Of a stretch of 64,000 nucleotides of DNA, positions 1-11,083 are shown one piece after another. The translations under genes and the position numbers were made by a program. Location of the stretch: assembly GCF_964340395.1 (NCBI RefSeq), contig NC_135567.1:5176899-5240898 (forward strand), read 5' to 3'. The stretch is from Glandiceps talaboti. Lineage: Eukaryota > Hemichordata > Enteropneusta > Spengelidae. Within the stretch, counting starts at the first letter, position 1. Every line of letters starts with the position of its first letter. A model generated the notes under the pieces. That model did not search any database and had not been told where the DNA came from. It saw only the letters and a program-made list of their open reading frames with translations.

Positions 1-260
1 ATTTAGTATGCTTGCAAATAAGCCTAGCAACAAGACCACATCCATAGCAACAGTCAAATGATATTGCATATATAAAAACAGTGAAGAGTAGGCAAGTCAC
101 TACACATTTAAAAGCAAATGCCTGTATAACTCCTCAAGTTAACGGCATCATTATACAGGCAAGTGAATGAATATTCACAAAATGTATGCAAATATAATTA
201 GCAACAAAACCACACCCCTGACTCTGAAAATGTGCAGTGACAGCATATATTCATTGTTCC
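1..260 (-). mobile_element. HINE-like element core fragment, reverse orientation
   Basis: The reverse complement contains the core signature found throughout this window: a GGCTGTTGCTATGGGCGTGG-type block followed by TTGTTGCTAGG and TTTGCATACA. Neither terminus is visible, so this is a partial copy running off the left edge. The assignment rests on similarity to the fuller copies at 1727-2720 and 33152-34553. Confidence 0.6.
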
Positions 261-1110
261 CAAATTTACTTTCAAACATTAGAATTTAATGTGTTTATGT
301 CCATAAACTTATGAACTGATATTGTCATCCAGTAAATATATTTTATCATCAAAATAACTTAAGATTGTTTTATTACTTTAATAACTAATCAATGGGTTAT
401 ACTTCTAATATATTTCATAATGACAGGCATCTGTTTACTAGTATTATTTAATAACTACTATTTAAAGCAAAATTAACTGTTCAATGATTTGTACATGAAA
501 TATTGTAATTGGATTTTAAACTTGTTTACTGTTGAAAAAGTCTTGAATAATTATGCTTGTGAAAACACATGAAACACAGGTTGATGGGCACATTTCATCT
601 TGAATGTAAAGATATATACTAAAGCACACATTCTATGCTCAATTGACCATTCACCCTGGGCACTGTACCCACTCCTACCTTAGTTACCTTTGCTACTGTT
701 ACCTTTGACCTTTGCACACAGCTGGCAGCTCACGTAAGTATACTACAATCACTCTCATATCTCCACTTGTACATGAGATCCCCTTGGACTCTTGGAAATT
801 AGCAAGTAGACATCACACACATTTAAATCCGAACCAAGCACACACTAAGAACTGTGGAGAACTTATCAATTCTGTTGCATTCATTCACCTCCATGGAAGT
901 TCCCCACTCCTACCTGATCTTTTGCGTAAACTCCCTTAATTTCCATTAATGTCCAAATTTAAATAACATACGTGTATGGCTGAATAATTAATGCAAACCA
1001 TATAAAGGGACTGGACAGTTTCTTTGTCCGGGGAGGAGGATTGGAAGCGGTCTCTCCCTGTTTTTGAAATTGGCAGTAGAGAATTTGCGTCATTTCTACA
1101 ATGGCATGAC
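261..1110. other. AT-rich stretch without recognisable gene
   Basis: Only short ORFs are present. The 75-codon one at 712-939 has no recognisable motif and no splice context I can support. I see no repeat family beyond simple AT richness. Confidence 0.5.
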
Positions 1111-1114
1111 CTTG

Positions 1115-1700
1115 TTGGAATTATGGTATATATTCGTGTCCCTGTTTCTTATCTGTATTCTTTAATATTATTTCATCAAGAGTGATAACATAACTATACA
1201 TATACATAATGTATTACCTACCACACAAGTTACAGACCATGTCACATTCTACTCTTCAATATAAAGGGATTAATACACATTGTAAATTTTCTGTTTTGGA
1301 CACTACCCGGTACATGTTATTGACACTAATACAAATCACCACATCTCATCAGACTTCAGTTTGTATTATACATTGTAGGTATTAGCACCTAAAGTTCTCT
1401 AACATACCAGTGACTTTACTATATCTACAATGGTAATGCCACTATACCAATGTTATGGACACTACATGGACCGTTTTGTATGTGTTATGCATGTGAAACT
1501 CATTTAAAACTTACATAAACTTTAGCTTTTCGAAACTTAGAAATATTACCTTCAAGGCTACAACTAATCTACAAATTGCCTTAGTAGACACACACAAACT
1601 CTAGTTCTGCTAGGGTAGATCCCCAGGACTTCCTCACCCCCAGAGGTCACGCATGCAGTCAACCAACAATCAGATACGCCAAAATTTACTTTCATAACGG
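1115..1700 (+). repeat. Interspersed repeat, second copy at about 41100-41830
   Basis: The order of short blocks is shared with 41100-41830. Examples are a 'ccacacaagttacagaccatg'-like block, 'taccagtgactttactat', 'ccaatgttatggacac' and an ending with 'gggtagatccccaggac'. The two copies are strongly diverged, so this is an old element. It ends in the CCCC/GGGG-flanked block that also forms the repeat at 7300-7740 and the arms at 42165/45065. Confidence 0.5.
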
Positions 1701-1726
1701 TATTAAACTTGTCATAAACATTTTAA

Positions 1727-2720
1727 CCAATGGCATTGTAGCACAACTGTACAGTTTTAAAAAAAAATGTTTATCCACATGTTGAACCATGCTAAATATA
1801 GGTGGTCATTTGCTGAATGATTATCCAGTTGCCTATCCAACCATGCTGTTATCTTTGCAATATATGCGATCGTTTGGCTGTTGGTATGGGCATGGTCTTG
1901 TTTTTAAAAATATTTATTCATGTCTATTACTTCCTGTTGTTATCTTTGCAATAGACATGATCATTTGGCGTGGTCTTGTTGCTAAATAAATTTACACAAA
2001 TTTTATGGAAGTTTTTTCACTTGTCTATTAATCCCTGTTGTTATCTTTGTGAAATACACGACCGTTTGGCTGTTGCTATAGGTGTGGTCATGGTTGCTAG
2101 GGATATTTGCATACAATCTTTGAATGTTTACTGACTTGTTTGACCAAAATATACTGCAGTTTGGTTGTTGCTAAGGGTGTGGTCATGGTTGCTAAGGCCA
2201 TTTTTACACCTAATTTGCATATCTCTCATGGAATCATTGTATCTTTAGTATTTCTTCATCCATACATCCCTAGATGCATTCCCATTAAATTCCAGCCCTG
2301 TCTGCTCAGTGGTTTTGGAATTTTAGATTTTTGACCAAAAGACACATTTTTAGCCCTAATTTGCATATCACTGATGGGACCATCATATCATGAACAATTC
2401 TTTAGTAAAAACACCCTTAAAAACGTTTCACCCAAATTTCAGCCCGATCTGCCTAGTAGTTTCTGAGTTTAAGTTTTTTTGACCAAAAATAACATTTTTT
2501 TACCCAAATCTGAAACCGATGGTAAGATCATTTTGATTTGAACAATTTCCCAACTTGACAGCCAAGGTAATTGACCCACCAAATATCATGGCATCGGTTC
2601 AGTGTTTTTTACTTTAAGTTGTTTAAACACACACACACATCGACACACATATTGACAGACAGACAGACAGACACCAGGTGATCCCTATAGCAATACTGAA
2701 CCTCAGTTCAGTTGTGCTAA
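1727..2720 (+). mobile_element. HINE-like (Helentron-related, non-autonomous) element, near full length
   Basis: The 5' end carries CCAATGGCATTG followed by TAGCACAACTGTAC. The core has two tandem modules, one of about 125 bp (TTGCTAKGG-CGTGGTC) and one of about 165 bp (CCAAATTTCAGCCC, then AATTTGCATATCACTGATG). Next come a (CA)n and (CAGA)n tract, then CTATAGCA-TACTGAAC, a short loop, GTTCAGTTGTGCTAA. The last part is a 3' hairpin ending in CTAA, and the hairpin sequence is the inverse of the 5' TAGCACAACTG block. Asymmetric terminal inverted repeats, a core tandem repeat, an ACRG-type microsatellite and a 3' hairpin are the known layout of DINE-1/pearl-type HINEs. There is no coding capacity. 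Confidence 0.75.
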
Positions 2721-3430
2721 TTATGATGGATTGATTTAGATGTGATGGCACATGGTCAACCTCATTTGCATAATTTTGAATAAAACTAGTTTCGTGTTTA
2801 TAACATGGTTGACATAATACACAAATATAATTTTACAGGATTGCCTAATTACAGAGGAAGATTTCCATTTCCCCCAATGAGCTCTACCTCGCCAATCTAC
2901 CTTGCTTGAGATCTGCCTGGTATCAAAAGGGGGAAGGGGAACATTAAGTATTTCCTGAACATAGAAAAGCATCACAAAAAGAAGTGAATGTATAAAGCCA
3001 CGCACTTGAAGAAAAACCATGATGTAATCATTAACCAGCTAACATAAACTGTATCAGGAATCAGATCTTTCTACTCAAATTTATACGAGGTCCAGCCATT
3101 TGGGGAGGAAGAATGGCAATGCTAGGAGACCCTGATACAGCATCTCAGGAATTACTTGATACCATCTTGCAACACAGGAGCTTTTTAATACATTAGCCAC
3201 GATGACAGTTAGTACATCGCCTGCAAATGGTGGGATAACAGTAGAATTTTCTATAAACATTTTTGGTCATTACTGAATGCTTAGGTGGTGGATTCCTTCA
3301 ATACGGCTTTTGAACAAGGAGAGTTCTCAATCTCTCAGAAACAAAGTATCATTACTCTGATAGATAAAAGCGCTAATGGTGCTTTAGGCACAACTGTTGA
3401 CAGAACACATTAATTTTCTGTAATGATTAT
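2721..3430. other. Unassigned stretch
   Basis: The 94-codon minus ORF (2736-3020) has no recognisable domain. I see no repeat or RNA gene here. Confidence 0.4.
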
Positions 3431-3434
3431 GTGG

Positions 3435-4095
3435 TCTTTTGTGCTATACATATTTGCATACATTCTTTGAAGGTGTATTCCCGTGCCTTCTCATACATGG
3501 TGTTATATCTGCAATATACACAATAATTCAATATTACTATGGGTGTGGTCTTGTTGCTAGGCATATCTACATACAATTTTGCAATGCTCATCCATTTACC
3601 TTACCGTCACCAGTGTTATTTTGGCATTATGTCATTGTTTACCTTTATTGCTTAGGGCATTTACACATTTTACATATTTTACAATAATGTTTACTCAATC
3701 GCCTACCCATCCCATGTGACTGTTGCTAAGGGCGTGGTCATGGTTGCTAGGGCCAATTACATAAGTATGACACATTCACAATTTGCAGACTAACAGTAAC
3801 ACTTTCTGAATTATAACCAAATTTCTTCTCCAGTAGTTTGATAGGTAAAGTTCAATACCAAAATCACTTACAAGACAGAAAGACAGACAGACAGACAGGC
3901 AGTTTACCTTGAACCAACCTGTTATTCACTGTTAAAGTTATGTAAACAATGTTTCCAAGCAACCTCATGGAGAGATTAATTGTAGTGTCATTCACACACA
4001 CTCGTTACATTATTTTAAGTACCTCATAAAATTGTTAATGGTTTAATGAGATCAATAAAACAATAATTTCTGAACACTCCTAATAATGAACTTGA
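3435..4095 (+). mobile_element. HINE-like element, second subfamily (paired with 43470-44110)
   Basis: It shares the TTGCTAAGGGCGTGGTC core but differs from the common family downstream: ATTACATAAGTATGACACATTCAC, then CTCCAGTAGTTTGATAGGTAAAG, then a short (CAGA)n. About 150 bp after the tract also match the copy at 43470-44110, including GAGAGATTAATT and GATCAATAAAACAATAATTTC. Either this subfamily has a different long 3' end, or the two places are a diverged segmental duplication. No TAGCACAACTG terminus is visible. Confidence 0.6.
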
Positions 4096-4099
4096 ATAA

Positions 4100-4787
4100 A
4101 AATGTAAAGATAAGTAGGCTTCAGTAAATACTATGAGCAATAATTTCACCATAAAATAGTTGTGAGCAATAACTCTACCCTAAAATGGTTAAATTCATCT
4201 TATCCCCCTGTAAATCTGTTGTTTTTGGAAATGTTGTGAAATTAATAGAATAATTTTCCACAATCCAAAGTTTACCAGAATATCTCCGTCTACTATGGAA
4301 TAATATTCCCTCTTACTACTAGCCTGGGTCCCCCTGCAGTCCAACCAGAACTGCAAGACTAACATAAGTATTATAATATACTAGAGATTGCCAGAGTTGA
4401 GGAAGCAATGTGAAAGAGGCTTATCAATAATGAACTTGATCAAAATGTAATGTCTCAATGTTGATGATTACGGTATTGCATTTTTGCTCTGGATTGTTTC
4501 CAATTTAGTGAGACTTCTGTATGGCCCTCTCATAACATGACTCTTAACTAAGAATTAAGTTACAACACAAAAACTCTTCCACTTGTTAACTGACCTTACT
4601 GATAAGTAATGAGTATTTATTTTGGATTTAAGCAACTTTCCTTTCGGTCTGTTCATATTGCTTGAATACAATTGTAAATTAACTTTGAATAAACACAGGT
4701 AATACCCTAGGCTAATCACATCTCTAGTCTGTGCATAAATATGTACTTTTCCATATATTGAAATGTCACCATGCATTAAAAGCTTGA
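4100..4787. other. Unassigned AT-rich stretch
   Basis: No gene, RNA or repeat is recognised. The short minus ORF at 4555-4776 shows no motif. Confidence 0.4.
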
Positions 4788-5160
4788 TTAGGCCAAATAA
4801 AAAACATTCTTTGGTTCCGGTTACCCGACCCCCACCTATTTTTTCACGCCGACCCTAAATTTTGTTTTTACGTATTTGCGAAAAATAATAATAACATTGC
4901 GAAAATCGTGAAATCTCACAAGAAATAGAGGGTGCACAAACTGACATCAACTTAAAAAAGACAATAAAAAACTATTCTGTAATGGCTGTACATCTGATAG
5001 GAAGAAATAAACAGCACAGACTGAGACCATATTGAAAACAATGGAAAACCTCACACATGAAAACAAATATAATAAAATTAAAAAAAACTAAATTTACTTA
5101 CCCCACCTATTTTAAAATTGAATGTAATTGGAACCACGCAATTTTTTTTGTTATGCCTTA
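4788..5160. mobile_element. 367-bp Harbinger-type MITE with TTA target duplication
   Basis: The element runs from 4791 to 5157 and is flanked by TTA at 4788-4790 and 5158-5160. The ends are imperfect inverted repeats. The left end reads GGCCAAATAAAAAACATT and the right end, reverse complemented, reads GGCATAACAAAAAAAATT. Both then reach TGGTTCC and, further in, a CCCCACCTATTTT block. A 3-bp TWA duplication with GG-start TIRs is characteristic of PIF/Harbinger elements. The inside has no ORF of note. Confidence 0.65.
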
Positions 5161-5299
5161 CTAGTGGTTAGTTGTGTTGACTGTTTACAAGTCACTTCCT
5201 GCATGTATGTACAATAAAGATTATTCTTAACGATTATTTTTTTCGGTGTTCTGCAAAAATAAACTTGGTCTGTCTATTTTACTTTTTTAGAATATAGCG

Positions 5300-6270
5300 C
5301 CAATGGCATTGTAGCACAACTGTATTTAGGTGTTGTTATGGGTGAAGTCTTGTTGCTAGGCATATTGCATCCATATTTTTGAATCCGTATTCACTTACCT
5401 ACCCATTCCTGTTGTTATCTTTGTAATATGCATCATTTCACTGTTGCTAAGGGCTTGGTCTTGGTTGCAAAGGCACATTGTGTCATAATGTTTTCAACAA
5501 TAACTGCAGAATAACACCCTCAGTAGTGGTTCTGTTGTCCACTATGAAGTTTCGCTTTATGACTCACACACACTAACGAACACATTTCACACAGAAAGTT
5601 GGTAAAATATAGTACTTTATAGTCATGTTACAAAAATTCTATTTTTACCCTTATATTTACATATTAATAACCAAATCAATGTGTCTTCAACAAACTTATA
5701 TCTGCTCATTCCAAGACACCTACACAACACATTTCAACTCGATTGGCTCAGTAGTTTTAGAGAAGACTTTAACACATTTTTACCAAATATTCTATTTTTA
5801 GACCTAATTTGCAGAGCAACGACCCAATGAACCTGTCTTGAATAAACTTACATCTGCTCATAAAATCAGACACACACAAGAAATTTCAACTTAATTGGCC
5901 CAGTAGTTTTAGAGAAGATTTTTGAAGCACTTTTACCCACAATTCTGTTTTTTACATCTAATTTGCATATTAACAAACCACTCAATTTGTCTTGTACAAA
6001 CTTATATCTGCTCATCCCAAAGACATCCACACAACAAATTTCAACTCAATTGGCCCAGTAGTTTTGGAGCAGAAAATGTTTGAACATTTTTACAAAAAAT
6101 CTAATTTTAGACCTAATTGCATATTAATAACCCAGTCATATTGTCTTGAACAAACTTATATCTACTCATCCCAAGACACTCACATAATAAATTCCAACTC
6201 AATTGGCTTGGTAATTTTGGAGAAGATTTTTGAAACATTTTTACAAAAATTTCTATTTTAGACCTAACTA
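5300..6270 (+). mobile_element. HINE-like element, 5' end with expanded 153-bp tandem core
   Basis: The 5' terminus CCAATGGCATTGTAGCACAACTG is intact at 5300. The usual GGTCTTGTTGCTAGGCATAT core follows. About four tandem copies of a 152-154-bp module then run from 5640 to 6270, each with CTTATATCTGCTCATC (starts near 5695, 5847, 6001, 6155), TTTCAACTCAATTGGC and CAGTAGTTTTGGAGAAGA. The (CAGA)n tract and 3' hairpin are missing, so the copy is 3' truncated or has lost its tail. Core tandem modules of this size are known in pearl-type elements. Confidence 0.65.
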
Positions 6271-7095
6271 GCATATTTATTAGCTGGCCATATATGTTTA
6301 CATAATTATATACCTCTAATACTTTTATCTGATGACCTTTGACCTTGGAATTTGTGCTGACCAATGTAACTAAACATTATAAATCTATAATGAAAGTTTG
6401 GACAAACAATTATATTGTGAAGTATAGAAGATACATGTAGCTGGTTGTTGACAAACATTGTGCCCCCAGTAGCAAGACTTACTGTTTCTTTTAGGTCAAA
6501 ATTTGTCATGGAAGACAGGCAGAAGAAATGAAACATGCTACTAACTCGAGATAAGTGTAAGTTTGTTGAGAAATAAGTCTTTTTACCGAAACAGTTTATA
6601 AACCTTGCACATACTCAGAATGGTTAACCTGGAAATGTTGGATGTTTATAAGAGAATAATTTGAATTGGTGGTGTATGATGGAGGTGAAAGCACTTCCTC
6701 AATAATTTCACCAACCAAATTAAAAGAATAAAATTGTCACCAATTCCATGAATAAATACAGTTTTGCTTACAGATTGATACATGAGAAAAGATTTGCCGA
6801 TTTGTTCTAGCATGGAAGTATCACCCACCATTCTAGAATGGTAAACTCCAAACAAATTTGTCTTTACAGATGTCACATACATGTACATGTGTAATCTTAT
6901 TGAATACATATTTCATTCAATAAGCCATTTGTGATAGTTTTGATTAGAATGGAATTCAATGCAAGGATTACATTTCATTAAAACAACATTACAGAGTTTG
7001 TTGCAATACATGAATGGGGGGGGGGGTTGTTCCATTGGGCCGACAAAAAGTCACTGAACCCCCTCCCCTATATATAACCAAAAACAGGCTAAAGC
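6271..7095. other. Unassigned stretch
   Basis: The short ORFs (6113-6364, 6306-6536 and 6646-6909, all minus) lack recognisable domains. A G-run sits at 7016-7026. Confidence 0.4.
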
Positions 7096-7109
7096 ACGAT
7101 AACCCCCCC

Positions 7110-7154
<45 letters not shown>
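7085..7154. repeat. C-run followed by (CA)n microsatellite
   Basis: A C-run (about 7084-7092) is followed by about 30 CA units. It is a simple sequence. Confidence 0.9.
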
Positions 7155-7156
<2 letters not shown>

Positions 7157-7289
7157 CATATTCACATGACAGGTACTTTTTTATCGTAACTTAGTGTGGA
7201 CTACTTGGCAGTCTTGCAAATACATTATAAGATTTCAGGTTAGGATTATCATAAAATTATTGACTACACAGGGTAAATATATTCCAAGA

Positions 7290-7750
7290 AGGGTTTAATA
7301 GAATCTTGACAGTGAAAGGAAGGGGAAAAGCTTGAGAAGAGAATGTATATCTCTCATGGGGGTCCGAGGGGGTCTCCCCCTAGAAGCCCTGGAGGTTTCT
7401 TACTCTGGAAAGTAAATTTTGAGACTATTCAGACACTTTCAGATAATAATTTTCAAGCTTTACAAGACAACACCAACATGTACAAAACAACTACATAGGA
7501 TTGAAATATAGTTTTTATAGCACCTTGACAGAATAGCTTGAGACTGGGATGTGTCCACCTCATGTGGTGGGGGGGGGGGATCCTAGGGGTCTCATCCTAA
7601 AAGCTCTGGAGATTATTTTTACTCTTAAAGCCAATTTTAGGCTATTCAGACCCTTTCAAGCAATACCTGTAACCTCCAAGCTTTACAAGACAGCACCATC
7701 AAGTATCAGAAACTATAATTCTTTATACCTTACTTAGGGTTTAAATATGT
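7290..7750 (+). repeat. About 200-bp dispersed/tandem repeat with CCCC-GGGG blocks
   Basis: About two and a half copies of a module: GGGGGTCTCCCCCTAGAAGC, CTGGAG, TTTAGGCTATTCAGACAC, TTTCA-ACAATAATTT-CAAGC and TTTACAAGACA-CACCAAC. Then come GGTTGAAATAT and a short GAGACTGGGA-TGTCCACCTC block. The same module forms both arms of the inverted repeat at 42165-45198 and the left border of the 54-bp satellite. It is probably the subterminal repeat of a DNA transposon. Confidence 0.55.
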
Positions 7751-7754
7751 TCTT

Positions 7755-8885
7755 AAAAAGTTAAATGGTATCACACAACCAACTCTTACTCAAATTAGAA
7801 CAATATGGTGTAGACGGTAAAACCAACAAATGTCTCATTTCATTCCTAAAAGAAAGTAAACAACGGGTTGTAGTCGATGGAGAACATTCCACATTGATAG
7901 ATATGGAATCTGGCATCCCACAGGGAACAGTACTCGGACCACTGTTATTTCTCATATACATCAACGACCTACATGGAAACTTACACTCAACTGTACGACT
8001 TCGTAGATTGACTGCATAATTTATAGAAACATCAATAGTAAACATGACACTAAAACACTCCAGGAAGACCTAGACACACTATCTGAATGGGAAACCAAGT
8101 GGCAAATGAAATTCAATCTAGATAAATGTTATGTATTACGAATTCCATCATCATCAAGGTCTGAAATCATCACCATATATGTATTAGACAACTCTATTTT
8201 ACAGGAGACAAAAATTCACCCATATCTAGGGGTGTAGACATTCATCAAAATCTCAAATGGAACACACATGTAAACAGAATAACAACATTTGCAGGACGAA
8301 CCCTTGGTTTCATTCGCAGGAACCTAGGCTCATGTACAAGATCAAATAAAAAAGCAGCATACATCTCTCAGGCCAACCCTAGAGTACTGCTCTGCAGTGT
8401 GGGATAACTACACTAAAGAATTAGTACAAAAGGTAGGCAAAATACAGAGAAGGGCAGCAAGAATGGTCTACAACAACTATGACTGGAAAACGAGTGTAAC
8501 AGAACTCATAAACGAATTGGAATGGGAGAATCTATCAACGAGAACGAGAACATCAAGACTTAGCATATTAGACAAAGCCACAGGGGACCATTTGGCACTG
8601 CTGGTACAAAACTACCTGTCACCAACTCAATGACAAACTCGGCATACACACTCTAAAAGCTTCATACAACACCAGGCACTGTCACAAATACTCAATTTAT
8701 TCCACGGACTGTCAGATATAATCAACATAACAGATTCAGAACAATTCAAACAAGCATTATCAACATTCAATGGAACACAGGACAACAACATTAAGGACTA
8801 ATAACAATCATTGCGCACATCACATCCTACTCATTTTGTTCCACTAGGGACGTTGAGTAGTATCCTAAAGAAGAAGAAAAAAGTG
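7755..8885 (+). pseudogene. 5'-truncated non-LTR retrotransposon (Jockey/CR1-like RT), dead
   Basis: The first reading frame (7765-8019) encodes the fingers-palm part of a reverse transcriptase. It includes [15 protein letters not shown] and the motif [20 protein letters not shown]. The catalytic [F/Y]ADD box should follow at about 8000, but the sequence reads F-V-D then a stop, so the active site is lost. After the frame change, residues such as TLQEDLDTLSEWETKWQMKFN continue. A later frame at 8397-8633 holds VWDNYTK and KIQRRAARMVYNNY, typical of the thumb/C-terminal part. The element ends with GTTGAGTAGTATCC and a short (GAA)n tail near 8868-8882. At least two frame breaks and the lost catalytic site make it a fossil. 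Clade assignment beyond the Jockey superfamily is not safe by eye. Confidence 0.85.
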
Positions 8886-8887
8886 TG

Positions 8888-9090
8888 GATGGATATGCCA
8901 AATAGGGCTAAAAATGTGTCTTTATGGTCAACAATTTTTAATTTCCAAAACTACTCAGCAGACTGGGCTGAAATTTAATGGGGATGCATCTAGGGGTGTA
9001 CAGTTAACGAAATAGTAAGCATATAATGATCTCATCAGTGATATGCAAGTTAGGTGTAAAAATGTGAATTTTGGTTAAAAATTTATATTT
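8888..9090 (-). mobile_element. HINE-like core fragment, reverse orientation
   Basis: The reverse complement carries AATTTGCATATCACTGATG-like, CCCATTAAATTTCAGCCCA and CTGAGTAGTTTTGGAAAT blocks of the common family. The termini are absent. Confidence 0.6.
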
Positions 9091-9093
9091 CAA

Positions 9094-9350
9094 CAAGCGA
9101 CCTATCGGTCAGAATAGCTCCGCTGTTTTTTTTTTAAAGTTTTTTTTTACTTTGGTGACATGTAGAAGTGGTTCAGTTCTTCACTATGCAGTTTTGTTTT
9201 AGCGATGTAATAAAGTGGTTACTGGTTTCATATGATGTCTCACTATAAAACACATTTTACACAGAAGTTGGTAATGTATTGTACTTTTATACCATAGTCA
9301 CCATTTTATAACAAAAATCTACTGTTATGAAAAATTGCACAAAATCTCTG
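9094..9350 (+). repeat. Interspersed repeat starting AACAAGCGACCTATCGGTCA
   Basis: It is nearly collinear with 17023-17290. Both copies start AACAAGCGACCTATCGGTCA, then GAATAGCTCCGCTG, a T-run, ATGTAGAAG-GGTTCAG, AGCGATGTAATAAAGTGGTT and GATGTCTCACTATAAAACAC. The boundaries at the far end are vague. The class is unknown; it could be the 5' end of a SINE- or Helitron-type element. Confidence 0.65.
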
Positions 9351-9593
9351 AAAAAATGACTGGGAAATGCACACAAGAAAAAGAAAAAAAAGATGATTTT
9401 GAGGTTGGCTATAAATAATTCCAGTGTCTTACAGCTTTAACCCTGGAAAATGTTAATGATGAATGAAATAAACTAGGGATCTAAAATAATTTTGAGGCAA
9501 TTTGAATTTCAATTTTCTAACAAATTTACCAAGTCAACAACATTCAACTTGTACTAGTTGTAGTAGATATATATAGGGAAGAAATGTATTAAT
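9351..9593. other. Unassigned AT-rich stretch
   Basis: No gene or repeat is recognised. Confidence 0.4.
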
Positions 9594-10240
9594 CGCCATC
9601 TTAGTTTCCGTACGGCGACAATCCCAAGTACCCGGAAGAGAGTCATTCTTAGCCATACGTAGTCCTGCTTACATGACGGTGCACGAGTCTGTATTACTGA
9701 CTTGACTCTAAACACGGAGGTAGGAGGGACAATTGTCAGAATCGAGTCCCGGATTACTCCGCATGCAAGCAGGACTAAGCCATACGTGACAGTGGTAACA
9801 CTCATTCATGTTCGATTACCTTTCATAAAGAAAACACAACGAAATGGTTGAAGTGATCTTTTTTTAAATTTCTTTTCATCACAAAAACAAAATCTGTGTG
9901 ATCAAAAGTGTTGTAAACTAAACCAGAAAGAATTATCGGACTGGCTAAACTTCCCGCTGAACTGGAGTAAGGTCCAAGCCTCGATAGTACGTGAGCAAAT
10001 CGTCTCAAACTAGCGATATAACTTTCAAAATATAACTTGTTATGTCTTCATTTGTTAGAGTTATACAATTCAAGACGGGTTTTCACTCGAAAAAAACAAT
10101 TCTGTGAATAATGACATTCTGAACGCAGCGATTTCTCGGACGATGTTAACACTGTAACGTATGGCTGGCAACGACTTGCTTCCGGGTTAGTCCCTCGTGC
10201 ATCCGGGTACTTGAGATTGTCGCCGTACGGAACTACCACA
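9594..10240. repeat. CpG-containing inverted-repeat island
   Basis: A 30-bp inverted repeat with one mismatch has arms at 9606-9635 and 10203-10232; the left arm begins TTCCGTACGGCGACAATC. A second, nested inverted repeat has arms 9660-9675 and 9762-9777 (TAGTCCTGCTT-CATG). The decamer AGCCATACGT occurs at 9651 and 9778, and inverted at 10157. CpG dinucleotides are much more frequent here than in the flanks. CGCCATCTT at 9594-9602 matches a YY1-type site. It could be a promoter of an unseen gene, or a small fold-back element. Confidence 0.5.
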
Positions 10241-10416
10241 TCGGCAATTTTGACGCTGTAATTTTGCCACCAATATTGATCGTACAAAAACAAAACTCCA
10301 TAAATGAACCACAAAGTACTTTCCCTTTCAAAATGTGGTAATTTTGAGAGAGTATTATCGTTTTTATTGACGACTGACTCTGTCAAAAATCGTCCCATAC
10401 ACTTCAGTTCAGGCAT
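10048..10416 (-). CDS. Unrecognised 122-codon ORF in the CpG island
   Basis: It is the longest non-repetitive ORF in the first 20 kb, starting MPELKCMGRF. It has no signal peptide, repeated residues or domain that I recognise. Its C-terminal half overlaps the right arm of the inverted repeat at 10203-10232. It might be a first exon on the minus strand, since the island may be a promoter, or a chance frame. I give it little weight. Confidence 0.15.
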   Translation of the reverse strand: MPELKCMGRFLTESVVNKNDNTLSKLPHFERESTLWFIYGVLFLYDQYWWQNYSVKIADVVVPYGDNLKYPDARGTNPEASRCQPYVTVLTSSEKSLRSECHYSQNCFFRVKTRLELYNSNK

Positions 10417-10639
10417 TCAAACTTGATCTTGATGAGGTGCATATACTGGAATGAACCATTCTGTAGGAGGGGTGGATGGAGAATTGGAATTGAAGTTTAC
10501 AACCCTTTTTCGAACAAATATTTGTCATTTGGGCGCACAATGCGTAGAATTAAGACTATAGCACATATTACATTGCTTGTTTGATGTCAATAGTGTCTTT
10601 TGAAAAGTTGCACTTTACCTAAAGTCTCGCGGACTGATT

Positions 10640-11083
10640 TCCAATATGGCGTCGGTCATAATACTCATTAACATATTCATTTTTTTTTCAAATTTCAAAA
10701 AAAAAAATCATAAAAAATAGAAGAGAAGACGTCCTGATTTGAAATTAACAAATCTAAGTAAGCTACCCTCTGTGCATCAACACACCAGATATCAAAGCAA
10801 TCTGACTTGAAGTTTATGAGGAGTTGATGAAAATGTCATTTTTGGAAAAAAAATCATAAAAAATTGAAAATGGCACAGATCAACTTGGCATGAACAAATC
10901 TGAATAGCCTCCCCCCAGGGAACATGCACACCAAATATCTAAGAATACTGACTGTCACTTTCGGAGAAAATAATGAAAATATAAAAGTTTGACGGACACC
11001 TATGATTCACTCTACTCTCTATACTCTATACAAATTATACCTAAAGCTACGCTTTCAGCTTTCGCTGACAGTGGAGCTAAAAA
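10640..11083 (+). mobile_element. Second Helentron-like family: tandem core and CTAA-ended hairpin
   Basis: Two diverged copies of an approximately 145-bp module are present. Each has AAATCATAAAAAAT, AACAAATCT-A-TA-GC, CACACCA-ATATC-AA and TGACTTGAAGTTT. The tail has AGCTACGCTTTCAGC, the loop TTTC, then GCTGACAGTGGAGCTAA. That is a 15-bp imperfect hairpin ending in CTAA. The plan matches the common HINE family in this window, but the sequence differs. Confidence 0.55.

Noticed and set aside
712-939. 75-codon ORF in unique DNA
   Set aside because: No motif, no splice signals I can support, and length within chance for this composition.
7761-8045. 94-codon minus ORF
   Set aside because: Shadow of the reverse-transcriptase frame on the plus strand.
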